The position numbers and the translations under genes were made by a program. A model generated the notes under the pieces. The model was given only the letters and a program-made list of their open reading frames with translations. It was not told the DNA's origin and searched no databases. From Clostridia bacterium (GTDB taxonomy: Bacteria > Bacillota > Limnochordia > DTU080 > RSA5), in the NCBI GenBank assembly GCA_002919235.1, contig PKEX01000037.1:64001-128000 (forward strand): DNA of 64,000 bases. Reading direction: 5' to 3'. Shown piece after piece: positions 7,229 to 17,972 of this stretch (its first letter is position 1; every line of letters starts with the position of its first letter).

Positions 7229-8787
7229 GAAGGCCGGCGCCGGCGGGAGAGCGTCTCGAGGACCAGCCGCAGTTCGGGGGCCCTCAGCATCCAGGCGGCG
7301 AGGCCGTACACCGCGACGCCGGTCGCGATGCAGAGGAGCACGTGCCAAAGGTCGCCCGCGGGCAGCGTCTGGAACCAGGCGGCCGTCGCCCCGGCCGTCC
7401 AGTGGACGGCGGCGCCCATCACCAGGGAGGCCAGCGCGGCGACCAGGAGCGAGCGGGCGATGCGGGTGCCGTCGATCCTGCCGATCTTCTTGCGGAGGAT
7501 CAAGAGGTAGCTGAAGAGGTTCACGATGACGGTGATGGAAGAAGCCAGGGCCAGGCCGCCGTGGCCCAAGGGCGTAAAGCGGATGAAGAACAGCGAGAGC
7601 AGGGTGTTGAGCACCAGGGCCGTCGCGCTCACCCGCACCAGGGTGCGGGTCTCCTGCATCGCGTAATACACCTGCGTCAGCACCTGCACGCCCGCTTGCG
7701 CCCACACGCCCACGGTGAAATAGAGGAGGGCGTGGGCCGCCATCCGGGTGTCGGCGGCATCGAACGCGCCCGTCTCGAACAGGAGGCGGACCACGGGGGT
7801 GCGCAGCACGGCCAGGCCCACGGCGGAGGGGATCATGATGAAGAAGACGGTGCGGATCCCCTGGGAGAACATCTCCCGCAGGGCGGCCCGCTCCCCCCGG
7901 GCCGCCAGGCCTGATAGGCTGGGCAGGATCACCATGCCGATCCCCATGGCGAAGACCCCCAAGGGGAGCTGGACGATGGTCTGGGCCACTCTCAGGGCCG
8001 TGGGGCTTCCCTCCGCCAGGCCCGACGCCAGGTTCGAACTGATGATGAAGTTCACCTGATAGATGGACAGGCTCACCACGGCCGGGCCCATCAGCCGGAG
8101 CACCTGGCGGAAACCCGGGTGGAACAGGTCGATCGCAAGGCTCCTTCCCCGGCTTTTCCGCAGGACGAAGGGGAGCTGCAGGGAGAAGTTGGCGAAGGCG
8201 CCGGCTACGGTGCCGTAGGCCATCCCCACCACGCCCAGCCGCCGGCCCAAGAGGTATGTCGAGGCGATGATCGCCGCGTTGTAGAGGATCGGTCCCCACA
8301 TAGGCGGGACGAAGTTCTTGTACGAGCGGTGGATGCCCATCCCCGCGCCGGCCAGGGCGGTGAAAAAGACGGCGGGGAACATGAGCCGCATCAACCGGAC
8401 CAGGAGGGCCCGCTCTTCGCCCCGGTAGCTGTAGGCCACCAAGGGGCTGAGCTGGGGTGCGAACAGGACGCCCAGGACCACCATGAGCGCGAGCAGCGCG
8501 ACGACGACGCTGAAAAACGTGGCGGCCACCCGCCAGCCTTCGTCCTCCTCTCCCCGGGCCAGGTACCCGGTGAAGACGGGGATGAACGCGGCGTTGAGCC
8601 CGCCGGCGATCAGGAGGAAATACATCAGGTCCGGGATGTTGAAAGCGAGGCGAAAGATGTCGGTCTCGATGCTGAGGCCGAAGACGTCGGCGATGGCCCG
8701 CTCGCGCACGTACCCCAAGAGCCGGCTCGCGAGGATGAGGAGCATCACCATGCCGGCGTCTCGCGCCATCCTTCCTCCGCTGCTCAC
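7183..8787 (-). CDS. murJ: Lipid II flippase MurJ (MVF family)
   Basis: This polytopic membrane protein moves lipid-linked peptidoglycan precursor to the outer face of the membrane. It has 534 residues from GTG 8787. Many hydrophobic segments and the family's first helix region [22 protein letters not shown] are present, with [11 protein letters not shown] (about residues 60-70) typical of MurJ. The GTG at 8787 has GGAGG eight bases upstream; a GTG at 8802 and the ATG at 8769 are alternatives. The last 46 bases overlap the 3' end of spoIIP in opposite orientation. It could instead serve spore-cortex precursor export given its neighbours, which is inference. Confidence 0.9.
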   Translation of the reverse strand: MSSGGRMARDAGMVMLLILASRLLGYVRERAIADVFGLSIETDIFRLAFNIPDLMYFLLIAGGLNAAFIPVFTGYLARGEEDEGWRVAATFFSVVVALLALMVVLGVLFAPQLSPLVAYSYRGEERALLVRLMRLMFPAVFFTALAGAGMGIHRSYKNFVPPMWGPILYNAAIIASTYLLGRRLGVVGMAYGTVAGAFANFSLQLPFVLRKSRGRSLAIDLFHPGFRQVLRLMGPAVVSLSIYQVNFIISSNLASGLAEGSPTALRVAQTIVQLPLGVFAMGIGMVILPSLSGLAARGERAALREMFSQGIRTVFFIMIPSAVGLAVLRTPVVRLLFETGAFDAADTRMAAHALLYFTVGVWAQAGVQVLTQVYYAMQETRTLVRVSATALVLNTLLSLFFIRFTPLGHGGLALASSITVIVNLFSYLLILRKKIGRIDGTRIARSLLVAALASLVMGAAVHWTAGATAAWFQTLPAGDLWHVLLCIATGVAVYGLAAWMLRAPELRLVLETLSRRRRPSQRRGGGEEGAGLGG

Positions 8788-8915
8788 GTCGGACGCCTCC
8801 ACCCGGGGCCGCTGGCCGCCCCGCGCTCACCCCGCAACGCTTCTCCCGAAGGCCCGGCCGTTCCTACCTCAAGGGGCGCCGGATCCCCGCTCCGCTTTCG
8901 CCCCATCCTGTCCAA

Positions 8916-8924
8916 TGCTATAAT
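8916..8924 (+). promoter_or_regulatory. Extended -10 promoter of lepA
   Basis: TGCTATAAT contains a consensus TATAAT with the extended-minus-10 TG one base upstream. The -35 region (TTTCGC at 8896-8901) is poor, as is usual for this promoter class. The lepA start is 44 bases downstream. Confidence 0.7.
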
Positions 8925-8967
8925 GAAATCTGTCTCTAGGTGCATCTCGTCTTGGAGGCAGCCGCCC

Positions 8968-10764
8968 TTGGACCGTTCGAGGATCCGCAACTTCTGTATT
9001 ATCGCCCACATCGACCACGGCAAGTCCACCCTGGCGGACCGGCTGCTGGAGCTCACGGGGACCGTCTCGCCCCGGGAGATGACCTCCCAGCTCCTCGACC
9101 AGATGGAGCTGGAACGGGAGCGGGGCATCACCATCAAGCTCACCGCGGTCCGCCTCGCGTACACGCCGCCGGGGGAGAGCGAGCCCTACGTCCTGAACCT
9201 GATCGACACCCCGGGCCACGTGGACTTTTCCTATGAAGTTTCCCGGAGCCTGGCGGCGTGCGAAGGCGCGCTGCTGGTGGTGGACGCGTCCCAGGGCATT
9301 GAGGCGCAGACCCTGGCCAACCTTTATCTTGCGCTGGAGCACGACCTCGAGATCATCCCGGTGATCAACAAGATCGACCTGCCCAGCGCCGATCCGGAGG
9401 GCGTCAAGCGGCAGCTGGAGGAGATCGGGCTGGATCCCTCCGAGGCCATCCTCGCGAGCGCCAAGACGGGCTACGGCTGCGACCGCATCCTCCAAGCCGT
9501 CGTCGAAAGGATTCCGCCTCCCGGAGGCGATCCGGGCGCGCCGCTGCGGGCGCTGATTTTCGACTCTCACTTTGACCCGTACAAGGGTGCGGTGGCCTAC
9601 GTCCGGGTGGTGGACGGCACCGTGCGGGTGGGCAGCAAGATCAAGATGATGTCCACCGGCGCCACCTATGAAGTGACGGAGCTGGGGGTGTTCCGGCCTC
9701 ACATGGTGCCCGCCTCCGAGCTGGGCCCGGGAGAGGTGGGCTGCGTCATCGCCCAGATGAAGAACATTAAGGACACCCGGGTCGGCGACACCATCACCGA
9801 CGCCGAGCGGCCGGCGGACCGGCCCCTGCCGGGCTACCGCAAGGCGGTGCCCATGGTGTTCTGCGGTCTGTATCCCGTCGACAGCGACCAGTATCCCGAC
9901 CTGCGGGACGCCCTGGAAAAGCTCCAGCTCAACGACGCCAGCCTGGTCTTCGAGCCGGAAACGTCGACGGCCCTGGGCTTCGGTTTTCGCTGCGGCTTTC
10001 TAGGGCTTCTTCACATGGAGATCGTCCAAGAGCGGCTGGAGCGGGAGTTCGGCCTCAACCTGATCACCACCGCGCCCAGCGTCGTCTACCGGGTGACCCG
10101 GACCGACGGGAGCGTCCAGTTGATCGACAACCCGTCCAAGTACCCTGAGCCCTCGGTGATTCGCCAGGTGGAGGAGCCGTACGTCCGCGCGAGCATCCTG
10201 GTGCCCGAGGAATTCGTCGGGGCCGTGATGGAGCTCTGCCAAGACAAGCGCGGCGAGTTCAAGAACATGGAGTACTTGACGCCGCAGCGGGTGCGCATCG
10301 AGTACGATCTTCCCCTGGCCGAGATCCTTCTGGACTTCTTCGACAAGCTGAAGTCGCGGACCAAGGGGTACGCCTCCCTGGATTACGAGCCGATAGGGCA
10401 CCGGGCCACCGACTTGGTCAAGATGGACATCCTGCTCAACGGCGAGCCGGTGGACGCCTTGTCGTGCATCGTCTACCGGGATAAAGCGTACGAGCGGGGC
10501 CGTCAGCTCACCGAACGGCTCAAAGAAGTGATCCCGCGCCAGCTCTTTGAGGTGCCCATCCAGGCGGCCATCGGCAACAAGGTGATCGCCCGGGAGACGG
10601 TGAAGGCCCTGCGCAAGGACGTCTTGGCCAAGTGCTACGGCGGCGACGTGACCCGCAAGCGCAAGCTGCTGGAGAAGCAGAAAGAGGGCAAGAAGCGCAT
10701 GAAGCAGCTGGGCAAGGTGGAGGTGCCCCAAGAGGCGTTCATGGCGGTGCTCTCCATTGACTGA
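8968..10764 (+). CDS. lepA: Elongation factor 4 (LepA)
   Basis: This is a translational GTPase that acts on stalled or mistranslocated ribosomes and on ribosome assembly. It has 598 residues, the normal LepA length. The G domain shows AHIDHGKST (G1), RERGITIK (G2), DTPGHVDF (G3) and NKIDLP (G4). The C-terminal LepA-specific domain ends [20 protein letters not shown]. The TTG at 8968 is chosen because GGAGG lies nine bases upstream and the protein then begins directly at the G domain ([13 protein letters not shown]). It overlaps hemW by 8 bases and is likely co-transcribed with it. Confidence 0.96.
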   Translation: MDRSRIRNFCIIAHIDHGKSTLADRLLELTGTVSPREMTSQLLDQMELERERGITIKLTAVRLAYTPPGESEPYVLNLIDTPGHVDFSYEVSRSLAACEGALLVVDASQGIEAQTLANLYLALEHDLEIIPVINKIDLPSADPEGVKRQLEEIGLDPSEAILASAKTGYGCDRILQAVVERIPPPGGDPGAPLRALIFDSHFDPYKGAVAYVRVVDGTVRVGSKIKMMSTGATYEVTELGVFRPHMVPASELGPGEVGCVIAQMKNIKDTRVGDTITDAERPADRPLPGYRKAVPMVFCGLYPVDSDQYPDLRDALEKLQLNDASLVFEPETSTALGFGFRCGFLGLLHMEIVQERLEREFGLNLITTAPSVVYRVTRTDGSVQLIDNPSKYPEPSVIRQVEEPYVRASILVPEEFVGAVMELCQDKRGEFKNMEYLTPQRVRIEYDLPLAEILLDFFDKLKSRTKGYASLDYEPIGHRATDLVKMDILLNGEPVDALSCIVYRDKAYERGRQLTERLKEVIPRQLFEVPIQAAIGNKVIARETVKALRKDVLAKCYGGDVTRKRKLLEKQKEGKKRMKQLGKVEVPQEAFMAVLSID

Positions 10765-11908
10765 GCGGCGCGGCGTCTACGTGCACGTCCCCTTCTGCGT
10801 GCGCAAGTGCTACTACTGCGACTTCAATTCCTACTCGCTGGACCGGGCGGCCGTCGAAGCCTACCTCGAGGGGATCGAGCGGGAGATCCGCCTCTACGAG
10901 CGGATCGTGGCGTCCGAAGTGGGAGCGGCTTTCGACTCGCTTTACATCGGCGGCGGCACGCCCACTTGCCTTTCGGGCAAGGACCTTGCCGGGCTGGTCC
11001 GCCGGCTCCTCTCGGCCTTCCCGTTCAAACCCGGGGCCGAAGTCACCTGCGAGGCCAACCCGGGAAGCTCCAACGCCGACAAGTTCGCTGCCATCCGCGC
11101 CGCGGGCGTGAACCGGCTGAGCCTGGGCGTGCAGAGCCTGGACGACGCCTTGCTTCTGCTCCTGGGCCGGCAGCACACGGCGGAGGACGTGTACGAGAGC
11201 TATCGCGCGGCGCGGCAAGGGGGGTTCGACAACGTGAACCTCGACTTGATGTTCGCCCTTCCCGGCCAGACCGCCCGGCAGTGGGAAGAGAGCCTTGCCG
11301 CCGCGGTGGCACTCCGGCCGGAGCACCTCTCTTGTTACAGCTTGATCATCGAAGAGGGCACGCCCTTCGGGGACGCGCACCAGAGGGGCCGGCTCAGCCT
11401 GCCGGACGAGGACGAGGAGGCGTCCATGTACCAGCAGGCCATCGACACCCTGGTCCAGGCGGGGTACGAGCACTACGAGATCTCCAACTTCGCCCTCCCC
11501 GGCAAGCGGAGCGTGCACAACCTCATCTACTGGGAGAACGGGGAGTGGCTCGGGCTCGGGCCCGGGGCGCACGGATACTGGAACGGCCGGCGCTACGCCA
11601 ACGTGCGCGGGCCGGCGGAGTGGGCCGCCCGGCTGGAGCGGGGCGAACTCCCCTACGAGTGGACCCGCGAGGTGGGGCGGGACGAGGCGATGGACGACAC
11701 CATGATCTTCGGGCTCCGCCTGCTGGAGGGCGTCTCGGTGCCCTCCTTTGCCCGCCGGTTCGGCGCCGATCCGCGCGAGGTATACCGGGAAGGCGTCCAG
11801 CGGCTCACCGCGCTGGGCCTCTTGGAGGCGGGCCCTGACCGGATCCGGCTCACCCGGAAAGGGCTTCCGGTGGCCAACCGGGTCTTCGTGGAATTCTTGA
11901 GGGCGTGA
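10757..11908 (+). CDS. hemW: Radical SAM heme chaperone HemW
   Basis: HemW binds heme and an iron-sulfur cluster and delivers heme to target proteins; it was long annotated as anaerobic coproporphyrinogen oxidase. The product has 383 residues. The radical SAM cluster motif CxxxCxxC is CVRKCYYC (residues 14-21), the SAM-binding GGGTPT follows near residue 67, and the HemW-specific HNLIYW lies near residue 253. The last is absent from true HemN. The start is TTG 10757, overlapping the lepA stop by 8 bases. The lepA-hemW-hrcA order matches Bacillus. Confidence 0.93.
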   Translation: MTERRGVYVHVPFCVRKCYYCDFNSYSLDRAAVEAYLEGIEREIRLYERIVASEVGAAFDSLYIGGGTPTCLSGKDLAGLVRRLLSAFPFKPGAEVTCEANPGSSNADKFAAIRAAGVNRLSLGVQSLDDALLLLLGRQHTAEDVYESYRAARQGGFDNVNLDLMFALPGQTARQWEESLAAAVALRPEHLSCYSLIIEEGTPFGDAHQRGRLSLPDEDEEASMYQQAIDTLVQAGYEHYEISNFALPGKRSVHNLIYWENGEWLGLGPGAHGYWNGRRYANVRGPAEWAARLERGELPYEWTREVGRDEAMDDTMIFGLRLLEGVSVPSFARRFGADPREVYREGVQRLTALGLLEAGPDRIRLTRKGLPVANRVFVEFLRA

Positions 11909-11962
11909 TCCGCGGCGCCCCGGAAAGAGGCTTCCCATGCCGTTTTCCAGCAGGCCTTCCGC

Positions 11963-11992
11963 TTGACAACGGGCCGAGGCGGATGGTATTTT
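11963..11992 (+). promoter_or_regulatory. Sigma-A promoter of hrcA
   Basis: A perfect TTGACA (11963-11968), an 18-base spacer and TATTTT (11987-11992) sit directly upstream of the CIRCE operator. Transcription would begin near 11999, placing the operator at the very start of the transcript. Confidence 0.85.
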
Positions 11993-12002
11993 TGTGGTGA
12001 AC

Positions 12003-12033
12003 GGTTAGCACTCTTTCCCGGTGAGTGCTAACC
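12003..12033 (+). promoter_or_regulatory. CIRCE operator
   Basis: TTAGCACTC (12005-12013), exactly nine bases, then GAGTGCTAA (12023-12031) is the perfect CIRCE element, extended here by GG and CC on the two sides. HrcA binds it and represses transcription until heat shock titrates GroEL. It therefore places hrcA and any read-through genes under negative autoregulation. Confidence 0.98.
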
Positions 12034-12078
12034 GCTGCCCCGTCGCCAAATCGCCCCAAGTGTGGTGAGCCCGGGTTG

Positions 12079-13113
12079 ATGGATCCAAGAAAGATGAGGA
12101 TCCTGCAGGCGGTGACGGACGACTACATCAGCACGGCCGAGCCGGTGGGATCGCGCACCATCGCCAGGAAGTACGGGCTGGGCGTGAGTCCGGCCACCAT
12201 CCGCAACGAGATGTCCGATCTTGAGGAGCTCGGCTACCTGGAGCAGCCTCATACTTCGGCCGGCAGGGTCCCCTCGGACAAAGGGTATCGCTTTTACGTG
12301 GACGTCCTGATGGATCCGGTGGAGCTCTCTCCCGCCGAGCGGGAGCATCTCCGGGAGGAGCTCTTGAGCAAACAGCGGGCGATGGAGCACACCATCCACC
12401 GGGCCGCTCGCCTGCTCTCCGCGCTGACGCACTACGCGGCCGTGGTGGTGGCGCCGCGCCCTGCGGAGACGGCGGTCCGGGGCCTGCATCTCACGCCGCT
12501 GGACGAGTGTCACGTCCTGGCGGTGCTGGTGACGGAGCCCGGGTTCGTGGAGAACCATGTGATCGAGCTTCCGGCGCCCATGAGCGACGAGGAGCTGGAC
12601 CGGCTGGCGGCCAGGCTCAACGAGTTCCTGCGGGGCAAGACGCTGCGGCAGGTGACGCGCGGCTTTCTTTCGCGCCTCAGGGAGGAGATCGACTCCCGTT
12701 CGGTGTACGATGAGACCGTCGAGCTGCTCATGAACAGCCTCGGTTCCGGGAGCGAGGAGAGGGTCTACCTGGAAGGGGCTCTCAACCTTTTCGAGCAGCC
12801 GGAGTTCCGCGACGTGGAGCGGGCCAAGCCGGTCCTGGGCTTCCTGGAGCAGGAGGAGGCCGTCGCCTCGATGCTGTCGGGGCTGTGCAGCCGCGCCGGG
12901 ACCCGGGTGGTCATCGGGCAAGAGCACAGCCGGGCCGAGATGAAGGAGTGCAGCATGGTGACGGCCGCGTACCGGATCGGCGACTCGGTGGTCGGTGCCG
13001 TGGGTGTGGTGGGACCGACCCGGATGGACTACGCCCGGGCCGTCTCGGTGGTGGAAGCCCTGGCCGAGTCGCTCAGCGAGGCGTTGAGCCACGTCCCTCG
13101 CCGCCCGGCGTAA
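12079..13113 (+). CDS. hrcA: Heat-inducible transcription repressor HrcA
   Basis: HrcA binds CIRCE and represses the class I heat-shock genes; GroEL assists its folding. The product has 344 residues, with an N-terminal winged helix (about 1-75) including EPVGSRTIARKYGLGVSPATIRNEMSDLEELGYL and HTSAGRVPSDKGYRFYVD, followed by GAF-like and dimerisation parts. Start ATG 12079 (TTG 12076 is an alternative) is used because the longer open frame would begin inside the CIRCE element. It stands first in hrcA-grpE-dnaK-dnaJ, as in Bacillus, but a terminator-like hairpin separates it from grpE. Confidence 0.96.
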   Translation: MDPRKMRILQAVTDDYISTAEPVGSRTIARKYGLGVSPATIRNEMSDLEELGYLEQPHTSAGRVPSDKGYRFYVDVLMDPVELSPAEREHLREELLSKQRAMEHTIHRAARLLSALTHYAAVVVAPRPAETAVRGLHLTPLDECHVLAVLVTEPGFVENHVIELPAPMSDEELDRLAARLNEFLRGKTLRQVTRGFLSRLREEIDSRSVYDETVELLMNSLGSGSEERVYLEGALNLFEQPEFRDVERAKPVLGFLEQEEAVASMLSGLCSRAGTRVVIGQEHSRAEMKECSMVTAAYRIGDSVVGAVGVVGPTRMDYARAVSVVEALAESLSEALSHVPRRPA

Positions 13114-13211
13114 GGCCGGGCCGGCGGCGCCGCGCGTACCAGGTCGATAACGGGCGGCCGCGTGCGCCGTAGGCCACGCGGTTCTTCATGTTTCAGAGCG
13201 GCGAAGGATCT

Positions 13212-13241
13212 CCCCCCGGCCTTCGGGTGGGGGGTTCTTTT
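13212..13241 (+). terminator. Terminator-like hairpin between hrcA and grpE
   Basis: Six C (13212-13217) pair with six G (13229-13234) across an 11-base loop and are followed by TTCTTTT (13235-13241). It would end or reduce the hrcA transcript before grpE. No good sigma-A promoter or second CIRCE is visible between it and grpE. Confidence 0.65.
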
Positions 13242-13310
13242 GTGAACGGTCGTCGCCGGCATGGGCCGGCGGCCGTGGACCAACGGTAGCTGCCGGGAGG
13301 TTTGAGTGCA

Positions 13311-13997
13311 GTGACGTTCGAGCACGAACCGGAGAAGGAGACGCCTACGGACCAGGAGCCAGGCGGCGCGCCCGGCGCTGGCGGCGACGGCCCCCGAGCC
13401 CGCGGGGAAGGCGAAAAGCCGGAGGGAGCCGCCGACGCCCCGGCCGGCGGCGAGGAGGCGGCGGAGGCGGGCGCCCAAGGGGAGCCTTCCGTCACCGAGC
13501 TCAAGGCGCGGCTGGCGGAGGAACAGGCGGCCAGAGAGGCCGCCCAGCGCGAGCGGGAGGAGCTTTACGACCGGCTGCTCAGGCTGCAGGCGGAGTTTGA
13601 CAACTATCGCAAGCGGACCCGCCGCGAGCTGGAGGAGAGCAAGGCCAAGGGCGCCGAGGAGCTGGTGGTGCAGCTTCTTCCCGTCATCGACAACCTGGAG
13701 CGGGCCATCCAAGCCGCCGAAGCCGGGGCGGCCAGCGGCATGGTCGAAGGCGTAAAGATGATTCACAAGCAGTTTCTCTCGGTCCTGGAAGGGATCGGCG
13801 TCGTCCCCATCGCCGCCGTAGGTGCGCCCTTCGATCCCGCGCTGCACGAGGCGGTGGCGTACGAGGAGTCGGACGCCTACCCCGACGGGGTTGTGATGGA
13901 AGAGATCGTCAAAGGATACGCTCTTGGCGGCAGGGCGCTCCGGCCCAGCGTCGTGAAAGTGGCCCGGGGCGGCGGCCAGCAAGGAGGAGAAGAGTAA
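13311..13997 (+). CDS. grpE: Nucleotide exchange factor GrpE
   Basis: GrpE releases ADP from DnaK and so resets the chaperone cycle. The product has 228 residues. The first 65 or so are acidic and low-complexity, followed by a long coiled coil (about 65-125) and the C-terminal beta-wing with [21 protein letters not shown] and [20 protein letters not shown] 13311 is preferred, with GGGAGG ten bases upstream; TTG 13302 lies only one base from that site. The gene is followed immediately by dnaK. Confidence 0.94.
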   Translation: MTFEHEPEKETPTDQEPGGAPGAGGDGPRARGEGEKPEGAADAPAGGEEAAEAGAQGEPSVTELKARLAEEQAAREAAQREREELYDRLLRLQAEFDNYRKRTRRELEESKAKGAEELVVQLLPVIDNLERAIQAAEAGAASGMVEGVKMIHKQFLSVLEGIGVVPIAAVGAPFDPALHEAVAYEESDAYPDGVVMEEIVKGYALGGRALRPSVVKVARGGGQQGGEE

Positions 13998-13998
13998 G

Positions 13999-15834
13999 AT
14001 GAGCAAAGTGATCGGCATCGATCTCGGAACGACCAACTCCGTGGTCGCGGTGATGGAAGGCGGCGAGCCGGTGGTGATCCCCAACGCGGAAGGCTCCCGC
14101 ACCACGCCTTCCGTGGTCGCGCTCTCCAAGGACGGGGAGTGGCTCGTCGGCCAGATCGCCAAGCGGCAGGCCATCACCAACCCGGACCGCACCGTGGTCT
14201 CCATCAAGCGGAAGATGGGGACCGACTACAAGGTGGAACTGGGCGGCAAGCACTACACCCCCCAGGAGATTTCCGCCAAGATCCTGCAGAAGCTGAAGGC
14301 GGACGCCGAGGCGTATCTGGGCACCACCGTCACCAAGGCGGTGATCACTGTTCCCGCTTACTTCACGGACGCCCAGCGCCAGGCCACCAAAGACGCCGGC
14401 CGCATCGCAGGCCTGGAGGTGCTGCGGATCATCAACGAGCCGACGGCGGCCAGCCTGGCCTACGGTCTCGACAAGGAGGACGACCAGACCATCCTCGTCT
14501 TTGACCTGGGCGGCGGCACCTTCGACGTCAGCATCCTGGAGCTGGGCGACGGCGTCTTCGAGGTGAAGGCGACCAGCGGCAACAACCACCTGGGCGGCGA
14601 CGACTTCGACCAGCGGATCGTCGACTACCTGGTGGCCGAATTCAAGAAGGAGCACGGCATCGACCTTTCCAAGGACCGCACCGCGATGCAGCGGCTGCGG
14701 GACGCGGCGGAAAAGGCCAAGATCGAGCTGTCGGGTGTGCTCAACACCAACATCAACCTTCCCTTCATTTCGCAGGGGCCCGACGGGCCGCTGCACTTGG
14801 ATATCGACCTGTCCAGGGCCAAGTTCAACGAGCTCACGGCGGACCTGGTGGAGGCCACCATGGGCCCCACCAAGCAGGCGCTGGAGGACGCGGGGCTCAC
14901 TCCCGAGCAGATCGACAAGGTGATCCTGGTGGGCGGCTCCACCCGGATTCCGGCGGTCCAGGAAGCCATCAAGCGGCTCTTGGGCAAGGAGCCCTCCAAG
15001 AGCGTGAACCCGGACGAAGTGGTCGCGGTGGGCGCCGCGATCCAGGCGGCGGTCTTAGCCGGCGAGGTGAAGGACATCGTCCTCCTGGACGTCACGCCCC
15101 TTTCCCTGGGCATTGAGACCCTGGGCGGCGTCTTCACCAAGCTGATCGAGCGGAACACCACCATTCCCACCAGCAAGAAGCAGATCTTCACCACGGCGGC
15201 GGACAACCAGACCGCGGTGGAGATCCACGTCCTCCAGGGCGAGCGGCCGATGGCGGCGGACAACATCACCCTGGGCCGCTTCCAGCTGACCGGCATCCCG
15301 CCGGCGCCCCGCGGCGTGCCGCAGATCGAAGTCACCTTTGACATCGACGTCAACGGCATCGTCAAGGTGTCCGCGAAGGATCTGGGCACCGGCAAGGAGC
15401 AGGCCATCACCATCACGGGCAACAGCGGGCTGTCGGAAGAGGACATCCAGCGGATGATCCGGGAGGCCGAAGCCCACGCGGAAGAGGACAAGAAGCGCAA
15501 GGAGGCGGCCGAGGCCCGCAACGAGGCGGACAGCCTGGTCTACACCGTCGAGAAGACCCTCAAGGACCTGGGGGACAAGATGACGGACGACCAGAAGCGG
15601 CGGGTGGAGGAGGCCAAGGACGCGCTCAAGAAGGCGCTGGAGGGCCAGGACACGGCTGAGATCAAGGCCAAGACCGAAGCCCTCAACAAGGTGCTTCACG
15701 AGGTCTCCACCGCCATTTACCAGCAGCAGGCGCAGAGCGCCGGAGCCCAGGGAAGCGGCGGCCAGTCCGGCGGGGAGAAGAAGGGCGGCGACAACGTCGT
15801 CGACGCCGATTACACTGTGTCCGACGAGTCGTAA
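13999..15834 (+). CDS. dnaK: Chaperone protein DnaK (Hsp70)
   Basis: This ATP-dependent chaperone works with DnaJ and GrpE. It has 611 residues, the usual Gram-positive length. The actin-like ATPase domain begins [18 protein letters not shown] (about residues 5-22) and contains [12 protein letters not shown] (about 170). The interdomain linker [19 protein letters not shown] (about 360) is intact. The tail is Gly/Gln-rich, then [15 protein letters not shown]. The ribosome binding site is AAGGAGGAGAAG, overlapping the end of grpE. Confidence 0.98.
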   Translation: MSKVIGIDLGTTNSVVAVMEGGEPVVIPNAEGSRTTPSVVALSKDGEWLVGQIAKRQAITNPDRTVVSIKRKMGTDYKVELGGKHYTPQEISAKILQKLKADAEAYLGTTVTKAVITVPAYFTDAQRQATKDAGRIAGLEVLRIINEPTAASLAYGLDKEDDQTILVFDLGGGTFDVSILELGDGVFEVKATSGNNHLGGDDFDQRIVDYLVAEFKKEHGIDLSKDRTAMQRLRDAAEKAKIELSGVLNTNINLPFISQGPDGPLHLDIDLSRAKFNELTADLVEATMGPTKQALEDAGLTPEQIDKVILVGGSTRIPAVQEAIKRLLGKEPSKSVNPDEVVAVGAAIQAAVLAGEVKDIVLLDVTPLSLGIETLGGVFTKLIERNTTIPTSKKQIFTTAADNQTAVEIHVLQGERPMAADNITLGRFQLTGIPPAPRGVPQIEVTFDIDVNGIVKVSAKDLGTGKEQAITITGNSGLSEEDIQRMIREAEAHAEEDKKRKEAAEARNEADSLVYTVEKTLKDLGDKMTDDQKRRVEEAKDALKKALEGQDTAEIKAKTEALNKVLHEVSTAIYQQQAQSAGAQGSGGQSGGEKKGGDNVVDADYTVSDES

Positions 15835-15898
15835 GGCGCGGGGCGCGGGCGTGAGCGGCCGCTCAGCCGGTGCGCCGCGGAGATTAGGGGTGTAGCGG

Positions 15899-17062
15899 GT
15901 GGCGAAGCGAGACTACTACGAGGTGCTCGGCGTCTCCAGGGACGCCTCCGAGGAAGAAATCAAAAAGGCGTACCGCCGCCTCGCCCGGAAGTACCACCCG
16001 GACGTCAACAAGGACGACCCCGAGGCGGAGGCCAAGTTCAAGGAGATCAGCGAGGCGTACCGGATCCTTTCCGACCCTCAAACCCGGGCGCAGTACGATC
16101 GCTTCGGACACGCCGCCTTCGACGGGGCGCAGGGGGCCGGCCCCGGACCCGGCCAAGGGGGATTCGATCCCTTCGGCGGCTTCGGGGGCTTCGGCGGTTT
16201 CGGCGATTTCGACGACATCTTCGACATGTTTTTCGGCGGCGGGACGCAGCGCCGCCGAAGCAGCGGTCCCAAACCGGGGGCGGATCTCCGCTACGACCTG
16301 GAGCTCAGCTTTGAAGAGGCCGCGTTCGGCCTGGAGACCGAGATCGAAGTGCCCCGGACGGAGCGGTGCGGGCGCTGCCAAGGGCGGGGGGCGGAGCCGG
16401 GCACCCTGATCCGCGACTGCCCGCAGTGCGGCGGCAGGGGCGAGATCCGGGACGTGCGGCAGACGCCCTTCGGCCGCTTCGTGAACGTGCATCCCTGCCC
16501 GCGCTGCCGCGGCGAGGGAAAGGTGATCGACGAGCCGTGCCGGGAGTGCCGGGGCGCCGGCGTCGTCACCCGGCGGCGCAAGATCAAGGTGAAGGTGCCC
16601 GCCGGCGTCGACACGGGCTTTCGGCTCCGGCTGGCGGGCGAAGGGGAGGCGGGCGAACGGGGCGGGCCTCCGGGCGACCTGTACGTGTTCATCACCGTCC
16701 GCCCCCACGAGTTCTTCCAGCGGAAGGGGACGGACGTCTACTGCGAGGTGCCCATCAGCTTCGCCCAGGCCGCCCTGGGCGACGAAATCGAGGTGCCTAC
16801 CCTGAACGGGAAGGTGAAGCTCAAGGTGCCCGAAGGGACCCAGACGGGCACCCAGTTCCGGCTCCGGGGGCACGGCGTGCCCGACCCGCGCGGGTACGGC
16901 CGGGGCGACCAGTACGTGACGGTGCGGGTGGTGACCCCCACCCGGCTGACGCCCAGGCAAAAGGAGCTGCTGCGGGAGTTCGCCCGGGCAGGAGGGGACG
17001 AAGCTCCCGACGGGAAAGGATTTTTCGGGCGCATGAAGGACGCGTTGAAGGGTCACGCGTGA
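15899..17062 (+). CDS. dnaJ: Chaperone protein DnaJ (Hsp40)
   Basis: This co-chaperone stimulates DnaK ATPase and presents substrates. It is a full type I DnaJ of 387 residues. The J domain has the HPD motif in [10 protein letters not shown] (about residue 32). A Gly/Phe region follows (about 75-110). Four zinc-binding CxxCxGxG-type repeats ([32 protein letters not shown]) lie at about 155-220, and then come the C-terminal substrate domains. Start GTG 15899. The 64-base dnaK-dnaJ gap holds a 14-base palindrome but no promoter that I recognise. Confidence 0.97.
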   Translation: MAKRDYYEVLGVSRDASEEEIKKAYRRLARKYHPDVNKDDPEAEAKFKEISEAYRILSDPQTRAQYDRFGHAAFDGAQGAGPGPGQGGFDPFGGFGGFGGFGDFDDIFDMFFGGGTQRRRSSGPKPGADLRYDLELSFEEAAFGLETEIEVPRTERCGRCQGRGAEPGTLIRDCPQCGGRGEIRDVRQTPFGRFVNVHPCPRCRGEGKVIDEPCRECRGAGVVTRRRKIKVKVPAGVDTGFRLRLAGEGEAGERGGPPGDLYVFITVRPHEFFQRKGTDVYCEVPISFAQAALGDEIEVPTLNGKVKLKVPEGTQTGTQFRLRGHGVPDPRGYGRGDQYVTVRVVTPTRLTPRQKELLREFARAGGDEAPDGKGFFGRMKDALKGHA

Positions 17063-17102
17063 CGGCGGGCCGCCCGGCGGCCCTGCGGAAAGAGGCGGGC
17101 AC

Positions 17103-17972
17103 ATGGATTGGATCGAGGTGCGGGTGACGGTGTCGGCCGAGGCCAGCGAGGCCGTGGCCCACCTGTTGATCGAAGAAGGAGCCGGCGGCGTCGTGGAGGA
17201 AGCCCCGGCGACGCTGGCCGCATACTTTCCGGACCAAGGCGATGTCGAGGCTCGCCTCGACCGGATCCGCCGGTCGGTGGCGGGCCTTTCCCGATTTGGC
17301 CTGGATCCCGGCCCGGCCCGGGTGGAGTGGCGCCGGGTCGCCGAGGAATCCTGGGCCGATGCCTGGAAGGAGCACTTCCACCCTCTGAAGGTGGGACGGC
17401 GAATCGTCGTCCGTCCCACGTGGCGGGAGTATCGCCCGGCCGAGGGCGAAGTGGTCATCGACCTCGATCCCGGCATGGCCTTCGGCACCGGGTCGCACCC
17501 CACCACCGCCTTGTGCCTGCGGGCGCTGGAGGACCGGGTGACGCCCGGCTGCGTGGTCTACGACGTGGGGACGGGCTCGGGAATCCTGGCCATCGCCGCG
17601 GTGAAGCTGGGGGCAAGCCGGGTAGAGGCGTGCGACGTCGACCCGGTGGCCGTGCGCGTGGCCCAGGCCAATGCGGCGCAAAACGGCGTAGGCGCTCGGG
17701 TCCGGATCACGCGGGGCGACTGGACGAGCCTGCCGCCCGGCGAGGCGGACCTGGTGGTGGCCAACATCATCGCCGACGTGGTGATCGAGCTGGCAGCCGG
17801 CGTCCACCGGCTGGGCCGGCCGGGCGCTCTCTTCATCGCCTCCGGGGTCATCGCCCACCGGGTGGACGACGTGGTGGGGGCGTTCCGCGAGGCCGGGCTT
17901 TCGGCGATCGAGATCGAGCGGGAGGGCGAGTGGGCGGCCATCATCGCCCGGCTGCGGGGGGCGGCGACGTGA
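17103..17972 (+). CDS. prmA: Ribosomal protein L11 methyltransferase
   Basis: PrmA trimethylates ribosomal protein L11 using S-adenosylmethionine. The product is 289 residues. The N-terminal substrate domain (about 1-95) precedes a class I methyltransferase with DPGMAFGTGSHPTT (about 121-134), VYDVGTGSGILAI (about 153) and the catalytic-loop LVVANIIADV (about 218). ATG 17103 follows GAAAGAGGCGGGC. The stop overlaps the rsmE start as GTGA, so the two RNA/ribosome methyltransferases are coupled, as in Bacillus yqeT-yqeU after dnaJ. Confidence 0.95.
   Translation: MDWIEVRVTVSAEASEAVAHLLIEEGAGGVVEEAPATLAAYFPDQGDVEARLDRIRRSVAGLSRFGLDPGPARVEWRRVAEESWADAWKEHFHPLKVGRRIVVRPTWREYRPAEGEVVIDLDPGMAFGTGSHPTTALCLRALEDRVTPGCVVYDVGTGSGILAIAAVKLGASRVEACDVDPVAVRVAQANAAQNGVGARVRITRGDWTSLPPGEADLVVANIIADVVIELAAGVHRLGRPGALFIASGVIAHRVDDVVGAFREAGLSAIEIEREGEWAAIIARLRGAAT

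Noticed and set aside
5780-8830. A 1016-codon minus-strand open frame spanning spoIIP and murJ
   Set aside because: It is a composite of shadow frames of two well-supported genes; the translation is Arg/Pro/Gly-rich and matches nothing I recognise.
15852-15865. Perfect 14-base palindrome TGAGCGGCCGCTCA between dnaK and dnaJ
   Set aside because: It has no loop and no T-run and is unlike CIRCE; in such GC-rich DNA a 14-base palindrome can arise by chance, so I do not call it an operator.
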